DNA of 64,000 bases from Oligella sp050920755 (lineage in GTDB: Bacteria > Pseudomonadota > Gammaproteobacteria > Burkholderiales > Burkholderiaceae_B): NCBI RefSeq assembly GCF_050920755.1, contig NZ_CP158480.1, forward strand, positions 2,232,001-2,296,000, given 5' to 3'. Under the pieces are notes generated by a model. The model did no database searches, was not told the DNA's origin, and saw only the letters and a program-made list of their open reading frames with translations. Positions 1 through 7,519 of the stretch are shown piece after piece. Numbering within the stretch: position 1 is the first letter of the stretch; each line of letters begins with the position of its first letter. The translations under genes were made by a program, and so were the position numbers.

Positions 1-48
1 TTAACTGCTGAGCGTTTGAATAGCGACATAGAGATTCTTAAGCGATAA
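1..48 (+). CDS. possible 3' end of a gene cut by the window
   Basis: From the first base a frame stays open for 15 codons (reads LTAERLNSDIEILKR) and ends in TAA. It lies 46 bases upstream of pepA on the same strand. The composition is protein-like, but the piece is too short to assign to a family. It could be chance. Confidence 0.3.
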   Translation, partial: LTAERLNSDIEILKR

Positions 49-94
49 TAACTAACACAATTAAGTTTTAATTATAAGGAATAAGGACAGATAA

Positions 95-1597
95 ATGGAA
101 TTTAAAATACACCAAGTAAAGTCATTTGAAGATATTAAGACAGACGCCCTGATTGTCGGCGTTTATCAGGATCAGAAACTAAGCCTTGCCGCTGAAGCCA
201 TTGATAAAGCGTCGAAGAATGCCATTAGTCCATTACTGAAAAAAGAGTTTAAAGCGACGCTTGGCAGCACCCTGGTGCTACGTCATCTGAAGGGCGTGGA
301 CGCTGAGCGTATTATCCTTATCGGTCTTGGTAAAAAGGATGATTATAATGCAAAGGCTATGCTAAAAGCGCATGAAAGCCTTGCCAAGCTTTGCAATGAG
401 CTAAGCCTGGAGGAAGCGGTTAATACCTTATTATTGGAAAAAACGGCAGACATATCTTTGGAAAAGGCGGTGAGATTAGCCACTCGCACCCTTCAAAACG
501 CACAGTACAGCTACACCACCACTTTGGGCAAAGAGGCCCAAAAGACCAAGGAAGCGCCAACGCTGAAGAAATTGACATTTATTCTTAATGATAAGCATGA
601 CAAAGCCCTGGATAAGGCAATCGCTGAGGGTCAAGCCATTGCCCGCGGTATGGCGGTGACGCGTGAATTGGGTAACTTACCGAGCAATATCGCTACCCCT
701 AGTTACTTAGGCGAGCAGGCCAAGGCTTTAGCTAAAGAGTACAAATCATTGGAAGTACAAGTGTTGGAGAAAAAGCAGATCGAAGCGCTCAAAATGGGCT
801 CTTTTCTATCCGTTGCGGCCGGTTCTGAAGAGCCGCCACGCTTTATTGTGTTACATCACAAGCCTAAAAAAGACCACTCTGACAAAGCGCCGATTGTCTT
901 TGTCGGCAAGGGTGTGACCTTTGATACCGGCGGTATTTCACTAAAACCGGGCGCCTCCATGGATGAGATGAAATGGGATATGTGTGGTGCCGCAACTGTC
1001 TTAGGTCTGTTTAAATTTATCGGTGAGATTGAGTTGGACCGCGAGGTTGTGGGTCTTATCCCGGCCACTGAAAATATGCCTAGCGGTCACGCCACCAAAC
1101 CCGGTGATGTGGTGACCAGCATGTCCGGTCAAACCATTGAGATTCTCAATACGGACGCTGAGGGCCGCTTAATCCTATGTGATGCTTTAACCTATGCTGA
1201 GCGCTATGAGCCGGCCGCGGTAATTGACATTGCTACTTTAACCGGTGCTTGCGTGATTGCCCTCGGTAAGGTTAATAGCGGTCTTTTTGCCAATAATGAT
1301 GACTTAAGTGCAGCGCTCCAAAAGGCGGGTAAAAACGCTTGCGATCCGGCTTGGCCAATGCCTTTAGATGAAGAATATCAGCAACAGCTGAAAAGCAATT
1401 TTGCCGATATGCAAAATATCGGTGGGCGTGATGCGGGCGCTGTGACTGCGGCTTGCTTCCTTGCTCGCTTTACTGAAAAGTATCCGTGGGCACACTTGGA
1501 TATTGCCGGTACCGCGTGGGATAAAGACGGCGTCACCAAGGGTTCAACCGGTCGTCCGTTGCCTTTATTAGCACACTATCTATTAGACAACCAGTAG
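95..1597 (+). CDS. pepA: leucyl aminopeptidase (M17), cytosol aminopeptidase
   Basis: The 500-residue product is a zinc/manganese metallopeptidase that removes N-terminal residues from peptides in the cytoplasm. The family works as a hexamer, and PepA is also a DNA-binding accessory protein in E. coli. The M17 signature NTDAEGRL is present in the second half, preceded by the metal-ligand stretch around VGKGVTFDTGGISLKPG. The less conserved N-terminal domain covers about residues 1-165. Length matches the family (about 500). The ATG at 95 follows an AAGGA-type ribosome site. holC begins within 20 bases of the stop, so the two are probably co-transcribed, an arrangement common in proteobacteria. 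Confidence 0.97.
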   Translation: MEFKIHQVKSFEDIKTDALIVGVYQDQKLSLAAEAIDKASKNAISPLLKKEFKATLGSTLVLRHLKGVDAERIILIGLGKKDDYNAKAMLKAHESLAKLCNELSLEEAVNTLLLEKTADISLEKAVRLATRTLQNAQYSYTTTLGKEAQKTKEAPTLKKLTFILNDKHDKALDKAIAEGQAIARGMAVTRELGNLPSNIATPSYLGEQAKALAKEYKSLEVQVLEKKQIEALKMGSFLSVAAGSEEPPRFIVLHHKPKKDHSDKAPIVFVGKGVTFDTGGISLKPGASMDEMKWDMCGAATVLGLFKFIGEIELDREVVGLIPATENMPSGHATKPGDVVTSMSGQTIEILNTDAEGRLILCDALTYAERYEPAAVIDIATLTGACVIALGKVNSGLFANNDDLSAALQKAGKNACDPAWPMPLDEEYQQQLKSNFADMQNIGGRDAGAVTAACFLARFTEKYPWAHLDIAGTAWDKDGVTKGSTGRPLPLLAHYLLDNQ

Positions 1598-1613
1598 TTT
1601 TAGGGAAATGGCG

Positions 1614-2102
1614 ATGAGCGTTAGGGTTTATTTTGCGTTTGGGGTTAGGCACCGCATTCAACAGGCGGCGCTGACGGCCGCAAAGAACTATCGCTCAGCC
1701 AAAAAAATCCTAGTCTACAGTTCCGAGCCGAAGCGACTGATGGGATTCAGTCGCATGCTCTGGAACGTGGCTCCGAGTGCCTTTATACCGCAAGAGCGCG
1801 TGGACTCAGCGGCGCATTTAGCGCAGTTAATCAATGAGGAATGGGCCGATGGCGAACGACCACAGCCTGTTTTTCTAGTACAGGATCCGGCCTTACTTAG
1901 CACACCGGAATTAACAGCGATTGCCGCTGAGGTGTGGCTATTAAATCTGGATTTAGACTGTCCGCCGCATTATCAACAATTTGCCTGTGTATTGGAAATC
2001 GTCTCCGAACACGAGCAGGATAAGCAATATGCTCGCGCCCGCTGGAAGCACTATCGGCATGAGGGTGCCAATCTTATTTCTCACCAGATGGGTAGCAACT
2101 AA
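1614..2102 (+). CDS. holC: DNA polymerase III chi subunit
   Basis: The product (about 162 residues) matches HolC, the clamp-loader accessory subunit that joins the polymerase III holoenzyme to single-strand binding protein. Family features are the start VYFAFG, the region LWNVAPSAFIPQ (usual pattern LW..... F.PH), the strand VWLLNLD and the C-terminal segment VLEIVSEHE...RARWKHYRHEG. Two ATGs are possible, 1608 and 1614. I prefer 1614 because AGGGA at 1602-1606 is then at normal spacing, whereas it nearly touches the first ATG. The gene directly follows pepA and precedes a gene with DDFPIV repeats. Confidence 0.93.
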   Translation: MSVRVYFAFGVRHRIQQAALTAAKNYRSAKKILVYSSEPKRLMGFSRMLWNVAPSAFIPQERVDSAAHLAQLINEEWADGERPQPVFLVQDPALLSTPELTAIAAEVWLLNLDLDCPPHYQQFACVLEIVSEHEQDKQYARARWKHYRHEGANLISHQMGSN

Positions 2103-2114
2103 AGGAATTTTTCC

Positions 2115-2657
2115 ATGAGCTCATTTTTCCGCAAACGTCCCCCATATCAACCGCGCGAAGAGCATACTATTGCTCAGGACGACGATTTTCCTATTGTAGG
2201 TCCGGCCTCCGAGGATTATATCGAGGATGATTTTCCGGTGTTGAATCCGACACAGAAAGAGGAGGATTTTCCGATTGTCAAACCCGACAATGAATACGGT
2301 GAGGCGATACCAACGCTAAGTCCGGCTGCCGCGCCGGTTGCACCTGTAGTGGAGCGTGCGGTTGAGCATGCCGTGGCGTATGCACCCACTGCCGCCCCAA
2401 CACCCGCCATTGAACCGACGAAAAGACAGTTTCACCCTTCCAATAAACTGCGCTTACCCGAAGTGCCTAGTTGGGTACAGGGGCAAGCGGAGAGTTACGG
2501 TCAACTGCAGAATCCGGCATGTGATTTACCCAACACCACGCCTATACAATTGCAAAACGCCATTCAGGTCATTATTAACAATGAAATGGCAGAAGCCGAA
2601 AAGCGTATTAAGCAAAAAGTATTGGATGAATTAAAAAATTATTTTGAAAATCGCTGA
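2115..2657 (+). CDS. unknown protein with repeated [DE]DFPIVxP motifs, next to holC
   Basis: I do not recognise a function for this 180-residue protein. The N-terminal half is acidic and probably disordered. It carries a short motif three times, DDDFPIVGP (22-30), EDDFPVLNP (37-45) and EEDFPIVKP (49-57), plus a weak fourth copy GEAIPTLSP (62-70). An Ala/Pro-rich linker follows (about 70-105). The last 35 residues look like one long charged helix (about 145-180). The gene starts 12 bases after holC with AAGGAA upstream, so it is very likely in the pepA-holC transcript. From memory, other proteobacteria have proteins with IPVLTE-like repeats (DUF2486 type) beside holC; this may be a divergent member. 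That link is inference. Confidence 0.8.
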   Translation: MSSFFRKRPPYQPREEHTIAQDDDFPIVGPASEDYIEDDFPVLNPTQKEEDFPIVKPDNEYGEAIPTLSPAAAPVAPVVERAVEHAVAYAPTAAPTPAIEPTKRQFHPSNKLRLPEVPSWVQGQAESYGQLQNPACDLPNTTPIQLQNAIQVIINNEMAEAEKRIKQKVLDELKNYFENR

Positions 2658-2836
2658 TTCTTTCATCAAATTTTCATCATTACAATGGAACAATCGTTAA
2701 CGGAGCTTGTCTATTGACAAGGGTTTCAGTTTTTTGTAAGCTTTTTTAAACAGCGAGATTTTGCAGCATTAGCGGCTAAAGGGCTGCTATCATCTGTATA
2801 TCAGTATTTAAACCGTTCAGATTTTTCGGAGAGTCC

Positions 2837-3526
2837 ATGAATCAATACCAACAACCTACTCAGTACCACGAGCAAAGCACCGCCGGTGCCGTGGTGCGCA
2901 ATCGTGTACTGCGTAATACCTACATGCTTTTAGCGATTTCCATGATTCCCACCGTGATTGGTGCATGGCTAGCGCTTAAGTTGGGTCTGAATCAGATGTT
3001 CAGCCCCGGCATCTCTACCATCATCTTTTTTGTGGGAGCATTCGGCCTGATGTTTTTAGTCGAGCGCAATCGCAATAGCGCCACCGGCGTTGCTTTTTTA
3101 CTGCTATTTACCTTCTTTATGGGTATGATGCTTTCACGCATACTGGGCTTTGTGCTCAGTATGAATGACGGCGCCAACCTCATTATGCTGGCCTTTGGCG
3201 GTACTGCAGCGATTTTTGCCACCATGGCAGCCATTGCTACCACCACTAAGCGTGATTTTACTCACCTACATAAAACATTAATCATCGGTGCGGTAGTGCT
3301 TATTGTCGCCGCTATTGCCAATATCTTCTTGATGATCCCGGCCTTAACCCTCACCATCTCCGTGTTAGCTATCGTGATCTTCTCAGCCTTTTTGCTGGTT
3401 GATATTCAGCGCATTGTACAGGGTGGCGAGACGAACTATATCAGTGCTACGCTCTCTGTATACCTGAGCCTTTACAATATCTTTGCGAGCTTATTAAGCA
3501 TCTTAGGTATTACCAACAACGATTAA
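2837..3526 (+). CDS. BAX inhibitor-1 family inner-membrane protein (YccA/YbhL-like)
   Basis: The 229-residue protein has about seven hydrophobic segments, with the last two ending in a short polar tail. This is the Bax inhibitor-1/TMBIM layout. Typical segments are SAFLLVDIQRIVQGG near the sixth helix and the closing stretch with LSLYNIFASLLSILG. Bacterial members include YccA, an inhibitor of FtsH, and BsYetJ, a pH-sensitive calcium leak channel. I cannot tell which role applies here. A GGAGAG ribosome site precedes ATG 2837. The gene stands alone, with its own terminator at 3549-3582. Confidence 0.92.
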   Translation: MNQYQQPTQYHEQSTAGAVVRNRVLRNTYMLLAISMIPTVIGAWLALKLGLNQMFSPGISTIIFFVGAFGLMFLVERNRNSATGVAFLLLFTFFMGMMLSRILGFVLSMNDGANLIMLAFGGTAAIFATMAAIATTTKRDFTHLHKTLIIGAVVLIVAAIANIFLMIPALTLTISVLAIVIFSAFLLVDIQRIVQGGETNYISATLSVYLSLYNIFASLLSILGITNND

Positions 3527-3548
3527 TCGTCATCGATGTTCGTAAGAT

Positions 3549-3582
3549 AACCGGTATCACCACAAGGCGGTACCGGTTTTTT
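3549..3582 (+). terminator. rho-independent terminator after the BAX-inhibitor family gene
   Basis: AACCGGTA (3549-3556) pairs perfectly with TACCGGTT (3571-3578), followed by further T residues to 3582. The stop codon ends at 3526. The convergent GDT1-family gene ends at 3588, and no T tract exists on that side of the stem. Confidence 0.85.
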
Positions 3583-3587
3583 CATGG

Positions 3588-4154
3588 CTAGAAGTAGTAA
3601 TGGCGCAGCAAAGTAGCCACCCCCAATATTAAAAACAGGATACAGGCACCGATACGTACAAGCTTAAAGGGTAACACTTTCATCAACCAAGCGCCCATAT
3701 AGACCACCGGCACATTAGCCAACATCATACCGGCGGTACTACCCATTAATACCATTACAAAGTCATTGTAGTTGGCGGCCAGCAGGACGGTGGCAATTTG
3801 CGTTTTATCACCAATCTCAGCAAAGAAAAACAGCACCGTGGTCGCCACAAAAGCTCCCCACTTCATGTATTTCTCGTCAACCTCATCATCTTTATCGGGT
3901 ATTAAAAGCCACAAACCGACGGCAATAAAGCTGATAGCCACAATCCAGGTTAAGGTGCTTTGACTGAGATGCTCGGAAATCCAAACGCCAAACCATGCCG
4001 AAACCGCATGATTCAAAATCGTAGCGACGAAAATACCTAAAACAATGGCGGATTTGCGGGCAAAAACTGCCGTCAAAAATAATGCTAATAACTGCGTCTT
4101 GTCACCGACTTCAGCCAGCGCAACGGCTAGAATTGATGCGATAAAAGCGTCCAA
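3588..4154 (-). CDS. GDT1/TMEM165/UPF0016 family Mn2+ exporter (MneA-like)
   Basis: The 188-residue membrane protein has about six helices and the two hallmark motifs of the family: EVGDKTQ near residue 15 and EIGDKTQ in the second half, as an inverted duplicated unit. Bacterial members export manganese (MneA of Vibrio). The start is a TTG at 4154, set by GAGGAG at 4161-4166 and by the conserved beginning MDAFIAS. The gene lies behind a yybP-ykoY manganese riboswitch with its own promoter. This supports manganese as the substrate and predicts induction by Mn2+. The product could also move Ca2+, as eukaryotic relatives do. Confidence 0.93.
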   Translation of the reverse strand: MDAFIASILAVALAEVGDKTQLLALFLTAVFARKSAIVLGIFVATILNHAVSAWFGVWISEHLSQSTLTWIVAISFIAVGLWLLIPDKDDEVDEKYMKWGAFVATTVLFFFAEIGDKTQIATVLLAANYNDFVMVLMGSTAGMMLANVPVVYMGAWLMKVLPFKLVRIGACILFLILGVATLLRHYYF

Positions 4155-4168
4155 TTTAAACTCCTCAG

Positions 4169-4212
4169 CAGTGGGCAGACACGATACAAGACAAACACAA
4201 AACTGCCCACTG
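4169..4212 (-). promoter_or_regulatory. expression-platform hairpin next to the ribosome site of the Mn2+ exporter gene
   Basis: A perfect 10-base inverted repeat (CAGTGGGCAG and CTGCCCACTG, plus-strand arms 4169-4178 and 4203-4212) encloses 24 bases. It lies two bases upstream of the GAGGAG ribosome site (4161-4166), and the stem can extend partly into that site. CAGACA just after the aptamer (4224-4229) can instead pair with TGTCTG in the 3' arm region (4176-4181), giving a competing structure. No T tract follows, so control of translation is more likely than termination. Confidence 0.6.
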
Positions 4213-4229
4213 AGATAGCTTTATGTCTG

Positions 4230-4364
4230 TCTTAAGTCTCGTTAATCTGCACGCCAAGGAGCCGGTAAGCTCTCATGCGTAAGATGCTGTCACCATGCCG
4301 CTAATCGGCAAATATGTTGATGACCGCTTCGTAGGAAGATACGACTAACTACTCCCCTAAGAAC
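4230..4364 (-). promoter_or_regulatory. yybP-ykoY manganese riboswitch aptamer
   Basis: On the minus strand the leader begins with CTTAGGGGAGTAG (4349-4361), the conserved 5' element of the yybP-ykoY family. It continues through an internal CAACATA element and a hairpin GCCGATTAGCGGC, and ends with ACGAGACTTAAG (4231-4242), the conserved 3' GAGAC element. The outer stem can pair UCUUA (4358-4362) with UAAGA (4230-4234). These RNAs sense Mn2+ and typically sit upstream of UPF0016 and MntP exporter genes, as here. Confidence 0.88.
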
Positions 4365-4370
4365 GATGTG

Positions 4371-4398
4371 ATTATAGCATTTGCCTTGACTAAGTCAA
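4371..4398 (-). promoter_or_regulatory. sigma-70 promoter of the riboswitch transcript
   Basis: On the minus strand, TTGACT (4393-4398) and a perfect TATAAT (4371-4376) are separated by 16 bases, with TGC just before the -10 box (extended -10). The predicted start near 4364 coincides with the first base of the riboswitch. Confidence 0.8.
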
Positions 4399-4421
4399 TC
4401 ACCGGCGAGGACTGATAGGAT

Positions 4422-5027
4422 TTATAGTTGATTGGCACGCACTAAGCGATGCAGTGATTGAATCACAGCACGCGTTTTAAGCTCACGTTGTTCTAATTGC
4501 TCATCCAAGCGTTGGCGCAGTAGCTTACGCCAATACAGATTTTGTGCCGGATCATGGAAATTTGGTTGAGCTTCGTCAAAGCCGTAGCCGGTTTTTTCTA
4601 ATAACGCCCACTCAAAGCGCCTTAATACGATATTTTCATTGAGTCCGTCAGCCAGCTCACGTAAGCAGGTCGTATAAATATCAAAGAGTTCAGGATGAGG
4701 ATCTTCGGGCGCGAGGAATTTAAGCAATAATTCATTCATATACCAAGCAGGCATCAGTGCCCGACCTTGTATAGGAAAAAAGCCGTTATTTTCGGCGCGA
4801 GTCAGCGTTTTGACCTCGCCCTGCCCACTCCAACTGAGTAATAAGGGATGAAAATGACTGAGAATGGGCCGCATCACTGAATACGGCCGCTTCGCCCCCT
4901 TGGCTACCGCCACCACCACGCCATGCGCTTTGGCAAAAACATGAGCTATGACCGAGGTTTCACTCCAAGGATAGGCATTGAGTAAAAAAGCCTCGGCGTT
5001 TTGAACCCGAGCCTTTCTTTTACTCAT
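4422..5027 (-). CDS. recO: DNA repair protein RecO (short form)
   Basis: RecO works with RecR to load RecA on gapped DNA. The N-terminal OB-fold region is clear, with AEAFLLNAYPWSETSVIAHVF (about 11-31) and VVVAVAKGAKR. The helical middle part has WYMNELLLKFLAPEDPHPELFDIY. At 201 residues it is about 40 shorter than the E. coli protein. The loss lies between GYGF and the final RELKTRAVIQSLHRL, so the C-terminal helical domain is compact. It is the last gene of the lepA-lepB-rnc-era-recO run and overlaps the end of era by 8 bases. Confidence 0.92.
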   Translation of the reverse strand: MSKRKARVQNAEAFLLNAYPWSETSVIAHVFAKAHGVVVAVAKGAKRPYSVMRPILSHFHPLLLSWSGQGEVKTLTRAENNGFFPIQGRALMPAWYMNELLLKFLAPEDPHPELFDIYTTCLRELADGLNENIVLRRFEWALLEKTGYGFDEAQPNFHDPAQNLYWRKLLRQRLDEQLEQRELKTRAVIQSLHRLVRANQL

Positions 5028-5913
5028 AACCTAAGTCGCGCAAAGCACCTTCATGCTCTGACCAACCTTTGCGGACCTTAATAAACACTTCCAAAAACAC
5101 CGGCTTTTCAAGCATATTGCGAATTTCCTGACGCGCTTCACTGGCAATACGCTTCATATGCTGCCCACCTGCGCCTAACAGAATAGGTTTATGCGCTTCA
5201 CGCTCCACCACCACGCAAGCATTAATACGCACGCCCTGCTCGTCCTCTTGCCAATCCTCAATCACTACGGTGGAAGAATAAGGTAACTCATCACCGACCA
5301 AACGGAAGATTTTTTCACGTAAAATCTCTGCCGCAATAAAGCGCATCGAGCGATCGGTTAAAGTATCCTCATCAAACATAAACTCACTCTCCGGCAGGCG
5401 CTGCGCGATCTCATCTAAGAGAATATCCAACTGCGTGTCTTTGACAGCACTGACCGGCACCACCGCATCATAGGGATGCTTGGCAATCAACTTAGCCGTA
5501 AAATCAAATAGCTCACTTTTGTTTTTTAAGGCATCAATTTTAGATAGCACCAAAATAACCTGCTTATTTTGAGGTAATAAAGGCAGAATATTTTCATCAC
5601 CGGCAGACCATTTACCCGCTTCCACAACATGCACCACTACATCGACGTCGGATAGGGCTTGTGTCACCACACGGTTCATCATGCGATTCATGGCACCGCC
5701 ATGACGAGTTTGAAAACCCGGCGTATCGATAAAGACGAACTGATCATTATCACGCGTCAAAACGCCCTGAATGCGGTGACGGGTGGTTTGTGACTTACGT
5801 GACACAATGGAGATTTTGGCACCGATAAGCGCATTAGTGAGGGTGGATTTACCCACATTAGGGCGTCCTACGATGGCTACAAAACCGCAGCGCTGCTGAT
5901 TACTTGTGCTCAT
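5020..5913 (-). CDS. era: GTPase Era
   Basis: Era binds the 3' end of 16S rRNA through its KH domain and couples small-subunit maturation to GTP. The 297-residue product shows G1 GRPNVGKST (16-24), G3 DTPGFQ, G4 as SKID (a common Era variant of NKxD) and a C-terminal KH domain with GAGGQHMKRIASEARQEI. An upstream in-frame start exists at 5937, but MSTSNQQ at 5913 fits the family. The gene overlaps the end of rnc by 14 bases, so translation is coupled. Confidence 0.97.
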   Translation of the reverse strand: MSTSNQQRCGFVAIVGRPNVGKSTLTNALIGAKISIVSRKSQTTRHRIQGVLTRDNDQFVFIDTPGFQTRHGGAMNRMMNRVVTQALSDVDVVVHVVEAGKWSAGDENILPLLPQNKQVILVLSKIDALKNKSELFDFTAKLIAKHPYDAVVPVSAVKDTQLDILLDEIAQRLPESEFMFDEDTLTDRSMRFIAAEILREKIFRLVGDELPYSSTVVIEDWQEDEQGVRINACVVVEREAHKPILLGAGGQHMKRIASEARQEIRNMLEKPVFLEVFIKVRKGWSEHEGALRDLGYE

Positions 5914-6673
5914 TTGATGGTTCCTGCTCAGTCGCAACCGGTAGGCTCAATTGCATGGCCTGACGCTCTTTGTACTTTTCTTTATTAAAATGCGGTTGAG
6001 AAAGAATGGGATTGAGCTGCATCAAAGCCACAGCAGCGGCCGACTGTTCGGCCTGACGACGGCTATGACCGGTCGCTTCCGTCACAATCCCTAATTCCTC
6101 AATCCGACACTCAACCAAAAACTCCTGATCATGGGCCGCACCGCGAGTATCCACCACCACATACTGTGGCAAGGCCAAACGCTTAGACTGTAAAAGCTCC
6201 TGAAGCAAGGTTTTATTATCCTTGCCGGCCGTTTTAAAATCGACCTTTTCAATTAAGGGTTTGTACAGACGGGCAATGACCGCCTGTGCCGTCTGAATAT
6301 CCGCGTCCAAATAAATCGCCCCGAAAATCGCCTCTAACGCATCCGCCAGAATGGACGGACGTCTAAAGCCACCGCTCTTTAACTCACCCTCACCTAAGCG
6401 CAGCACCTCGGATAAACCAAGGGTAGTTGACAGCTCGGCCAAAGTTTGCTGATTCACCAGACTGGCACGAATGCGCGACAAATCGCCCTCATCCTCTTTT
6501 TTCAGCCCATCAAACAGGAGCGAAGCAATCGTAAAATTAAGAATAGAGTCACCCAAGAACTCTAAACGTTCATTATTTGACTGCCCGTGACTGCGATGCG
6601 TCAACGCACGGGTCAAAAGCGCCTCGTTTTTAAACTGATAGTTCAGCTTTTCTTGTAATTGTCTTAAGTTCAT
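5900..6673 (-). CDS. rnc: ribonuclease III
   Basis: RNase III cleaves double-stranded RNA in rRNA precursors and regulated mRNAs. The catalytic signature NERLEFLGDSIL is at residues 34-45 with the second acidic set around ADALEAIFGAIYLD. The double-stranded RNA-binding domain covers about 155-225 (KTLLQELLQSK ... ATGHSRRQAEQSAA). The 257 residues include an extra C-terminal tail of about 30 beyond the usual 226. The tail's coding sequence contains the start of era. Confidence 0.97.
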   Translation of the reverse strand: MNLRQLQEKLNYQFKNEALLTRALTHRSHGQSNNERLEFLGDSILNFTIASLLFDGLKKEDEGDLSRIRASLVNQQTLAELSTTLGLSEVLRLGEGELKSGGFRRPSILADALEAIFGAIYLDADIQTAQAVIARLYKPLIEKVDFKTAGKDNKTLLQELLQSKRLALPQYVVVDTRGAAHDQEFLVECRIEELGIVTEATGHSRRQAEQSAAAVALMQLNPILSQPHFNKEKYKERQAMQLSLPVATEQEPSNEHK

Positions 6674-6681
6674 CGTTAGAG

Positions 6682-7497
6682 TTATTTAATGGAGCCGATA
6701 CGATCAAAGTTAAAGCCCAAATTCATCCAAATAAAAAATGCCTTACCGACAATATTTTCCTCAGGCACAAAGCCCCAGAAGCGACTGTCAACACTATTGT
6801 CACGATTATCACCCAAGGCAAAATAATGTCCCTCGGGAACGGTACAACTTAGCTGCTCGGCCGTATACTCACACTGATCCATAAAGGGGAAGCGAATATG
6901 TGGTCGCGCCGGATTTTCATAAGGCAATTTGAGAATATTATACGTCTTGGTATCGGCGACTTCCGCATACTGCTCCGGCGCACCGCCTTGCTGCTCAGGA
7001 TTAATATATGGACCCAAATCCATTTGACCATAAAGCTGACCGTTAACCGTGAGCGTTTTGTCTCGATTATGATAAACCACGCGATCACCGGGAATCGCCA
7101 CAATACGCTTAATATAATCTACCTCCGGCTGTGGCGGATAGCGGAAAACCGCCACATCACCACGCTGCGGACTACCGACCGGTATGATTTTTTTATTAAT
7201 CACCGGAAAGACAATGCCGTAAGAGAATTTATTAGCAAGGATCATATCCTTAGCCTCTAGGGTGGGCAGCATAGAACCGGAAGGGATTCTAAACGGCTCC
7301 ACAATAAAGCTACGCAACACAAAAACCGCTAAAATCACCGGAAAAAAGCTATGCACTAAGTCAATAAACCAACCGCGATGCTTAGCCTCGGCCTCACCAT
7401 ATTCGGCCACTCTGCGAGGACGCAGTAGCAGTCTGTCGATCACTTTAACAACGATCGCAATAATTAATAAAAGTAATAAAACTAGGGCGTAATCCAT
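6682..7497 (-). CDS. lepB: signal peptidase I
   Basis: Leader peptidase removes signal peptides from Sec and Tat substrates at the outer face of the inner membrane. The catalytic serine is S75 in IPSGSM and the general-base lysine is K130 in YIKRIVAIPGD. The later box GDNRDNSVDSRFWGFV is intact. Two N-terminal membrane segments are seen, residues 2-20 and about 50-66. ATG 7497 (MDYALVL) was chosen because upstream codons to 7572 run into lepA. The product has 271 residues. It is followed after 8 bases by rnc, the same order as in E. coli. Confidence 0.96.
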   Translation of the reverse strand: MDYALVLLLLLIIAIVVKVIDRLLLRPRRVAEYGEAEAKHRGWFIDLVHSFFPVILAVFVLRSFIVEPFRIPSGSMLPTLEAKDMILANKFSYGIVFPVINKKIIPVGSPQRGDVAVFRYPPQPEVDYIKRIVAIPGDRVVYHNRDKTLTVNGQLYGQMDLGPYINPEQQGGAPEQYAEVADTKTYNILKLPYENPARPHIRFPFMDQCEYTAEQLSCTVPEGHYFALGDNRDNSVDSRFWGFVPEENIVGKAFFIWMNLGFNFDRIGSIK

Positions 7498-7519
7498 GAT
7501 AAGTGAGCTGCTCCGCTTA

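Noticed and set aside
2178..2325. DDFPIV coding repeats as a CRISPR-like or tandem DNA repeat
   Set aside because: The repetition is at protein level with differing codons and spacing, and there is no constant DNA repeat or spacer pattern.
2706..2736. Possible terminator CTTGTC/GACAAG followed at a distance by six T residues
   Set aside because: The stem has only six pairs and the T run begins nine bases after it, so it is too weak to list as a feature.
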